Below, piece after piece: positions 63,805 to 64,000 of a DNA stretch of 64,000 nucleotides (the first letter of the stretch is position 1; every line of letters begins with the position of its first letter). The translations under genes were made by a program, and so were the position numbers. The stretch is from Lachnospiraceae bacterium. GTDB taxonomy: Bacteria; Bacillota; Clostridia; Lachnospirales; Lachnospiraceae. Location of the stretch: positions 4,178 through 68,177 of the forward strand of contig JAAUZU010000016.1 of assembly GCA_014804445.1 (NCBI GenBank). Direction: 5' to 3'. Below the pieces are notes generated by a model, which had not been told where the DNA came from, did not search any database, and worked only from the letters and a program-made list of their open reading frames with translations.

Positions 63805-64000
63805 TTATTTCCTTCTATTCTTCAATTCCTCAAACAGCATCACATAATTCTCATAACGCACGCTACTGATTCGCCCTTCCGCAAGCGCCTCTTTTACGCC
63901 GCATACCGGCTCGCTTATATGTACGCAGCCGCGGAAGCGGCATTTGTCCGTGTATGGTGCAAATTCAGGATAATAACCGGAGAGTTCTTCCTTCTCCATG
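63805..64000 (-). CDS. rsgA: Ribosome small-subunit GTPase RsgA, C-terminal end (cut by window edge)
   Basis: The last 64 codons are inside the window. They contain the zinc site C-x4-C-x-H-x5-C (KCRFRGCVHISEPVC) and the final helix region VRYENYVMLFEELKNRR, both characteristic of RsgA/YjeQ. The GTPase domain must lie beyond the right edge. RsgA checks 30S subunit maturation. Confidence 0.9.
   Translation of the reverse strand, partial: MEKEELSGYYPEFAPYTDKCRFRGCVHISEPVCGVKEALAEGRISSVRYENYVMLFEELKNRRK

Overview
The window looks like chromosomal DNA of an anaerobic, endospore-forming Firmicute, most likely a member of the Lachnospiraceae (Clostridia). The basis is the sporulation genes (spoIIGA, sigE, sigG, ylmC-like), a Gram-positive dcw cluster headed by mraZ, the NADP-type glutamate dehydrogenase and the general protein flavour. 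Nearly every gene lies on the minus strand. Exceptions are sigG, a small XRE regulator and a broken nuclease gene.

Layout, left to right. 0-7 kb: a two-component pair cut by the window edge, pgeF, yraN, then a VanG-like D-Ala:D-Ser ligase with a split VanT-like serine racemase (membrane subunit and catalytic subunit overlapping by 4 bp). 7-11.2 kb: a coiled-coil protein behind a clear promoter with a palindrome at the start site, metA, ligA and an rRNA pseudouridine synthase, followed by a cluster of GC-rich hairpins. 11.6-16.7 kb: permease, ATPase, response regulator and kinase of a probable peptide-sensing or detoxification module. 16.8-25.9 kb: gdhA, an oxidoreductase, an SH3-domain protein, tRNA-Arg, efp and a large HAD-domain protein.

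25.9-39.3 kb is accessory DNA. It holds two Rpn-like nuclease genes (one frameshifted, with a duplicated tail), an interrupted ImmA/IrrE peptidase gene and about 2 kb of decayed sequence. It then holds the most interesting block: an AT-rich four-cistron operon with 4-bp overlaps at two junctions (a truncated and frameshifted DRE-TIM aldolase, a radical SAM protein, a 1503-residue STAS/GHKL-ATPase/PRTase-like protein, and a receiver-metallophosphoesterase fusion). The operon is driven by a strong promoter carrying a perfect palindrome and is divergent from an XRE regulator. I do not recognise this gene set as a described system. A conflict or defence role is an inference.

39.3-42.6 kb: aroQ-aroK-aroE, yqeG, nrdR, ylmC. 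42.8-45.6 kb: sigG (inverted), sigE and spoIIGA with Spo0A-type control signals. 45.7-59.2 kb: the dcw cluster (mraZ-rsmH-ftsL-PBP-PBP-mraY-murD-ftsW-murA-ftsQ-ftsZ) without murG, murE or murF. Long structured repeats sit between ftsW and murA, and tandem MraZ boxes sit upstream of mraZ. 59.3-64 kb: an XRE-TPR regulator, ychF, a degraded type III toxin-antitoxin locus with its RNA repeats and terminator, a protein of unknown function, an APH-family kinase, another copy of the structured repeat, and the 3' end of rsgA.
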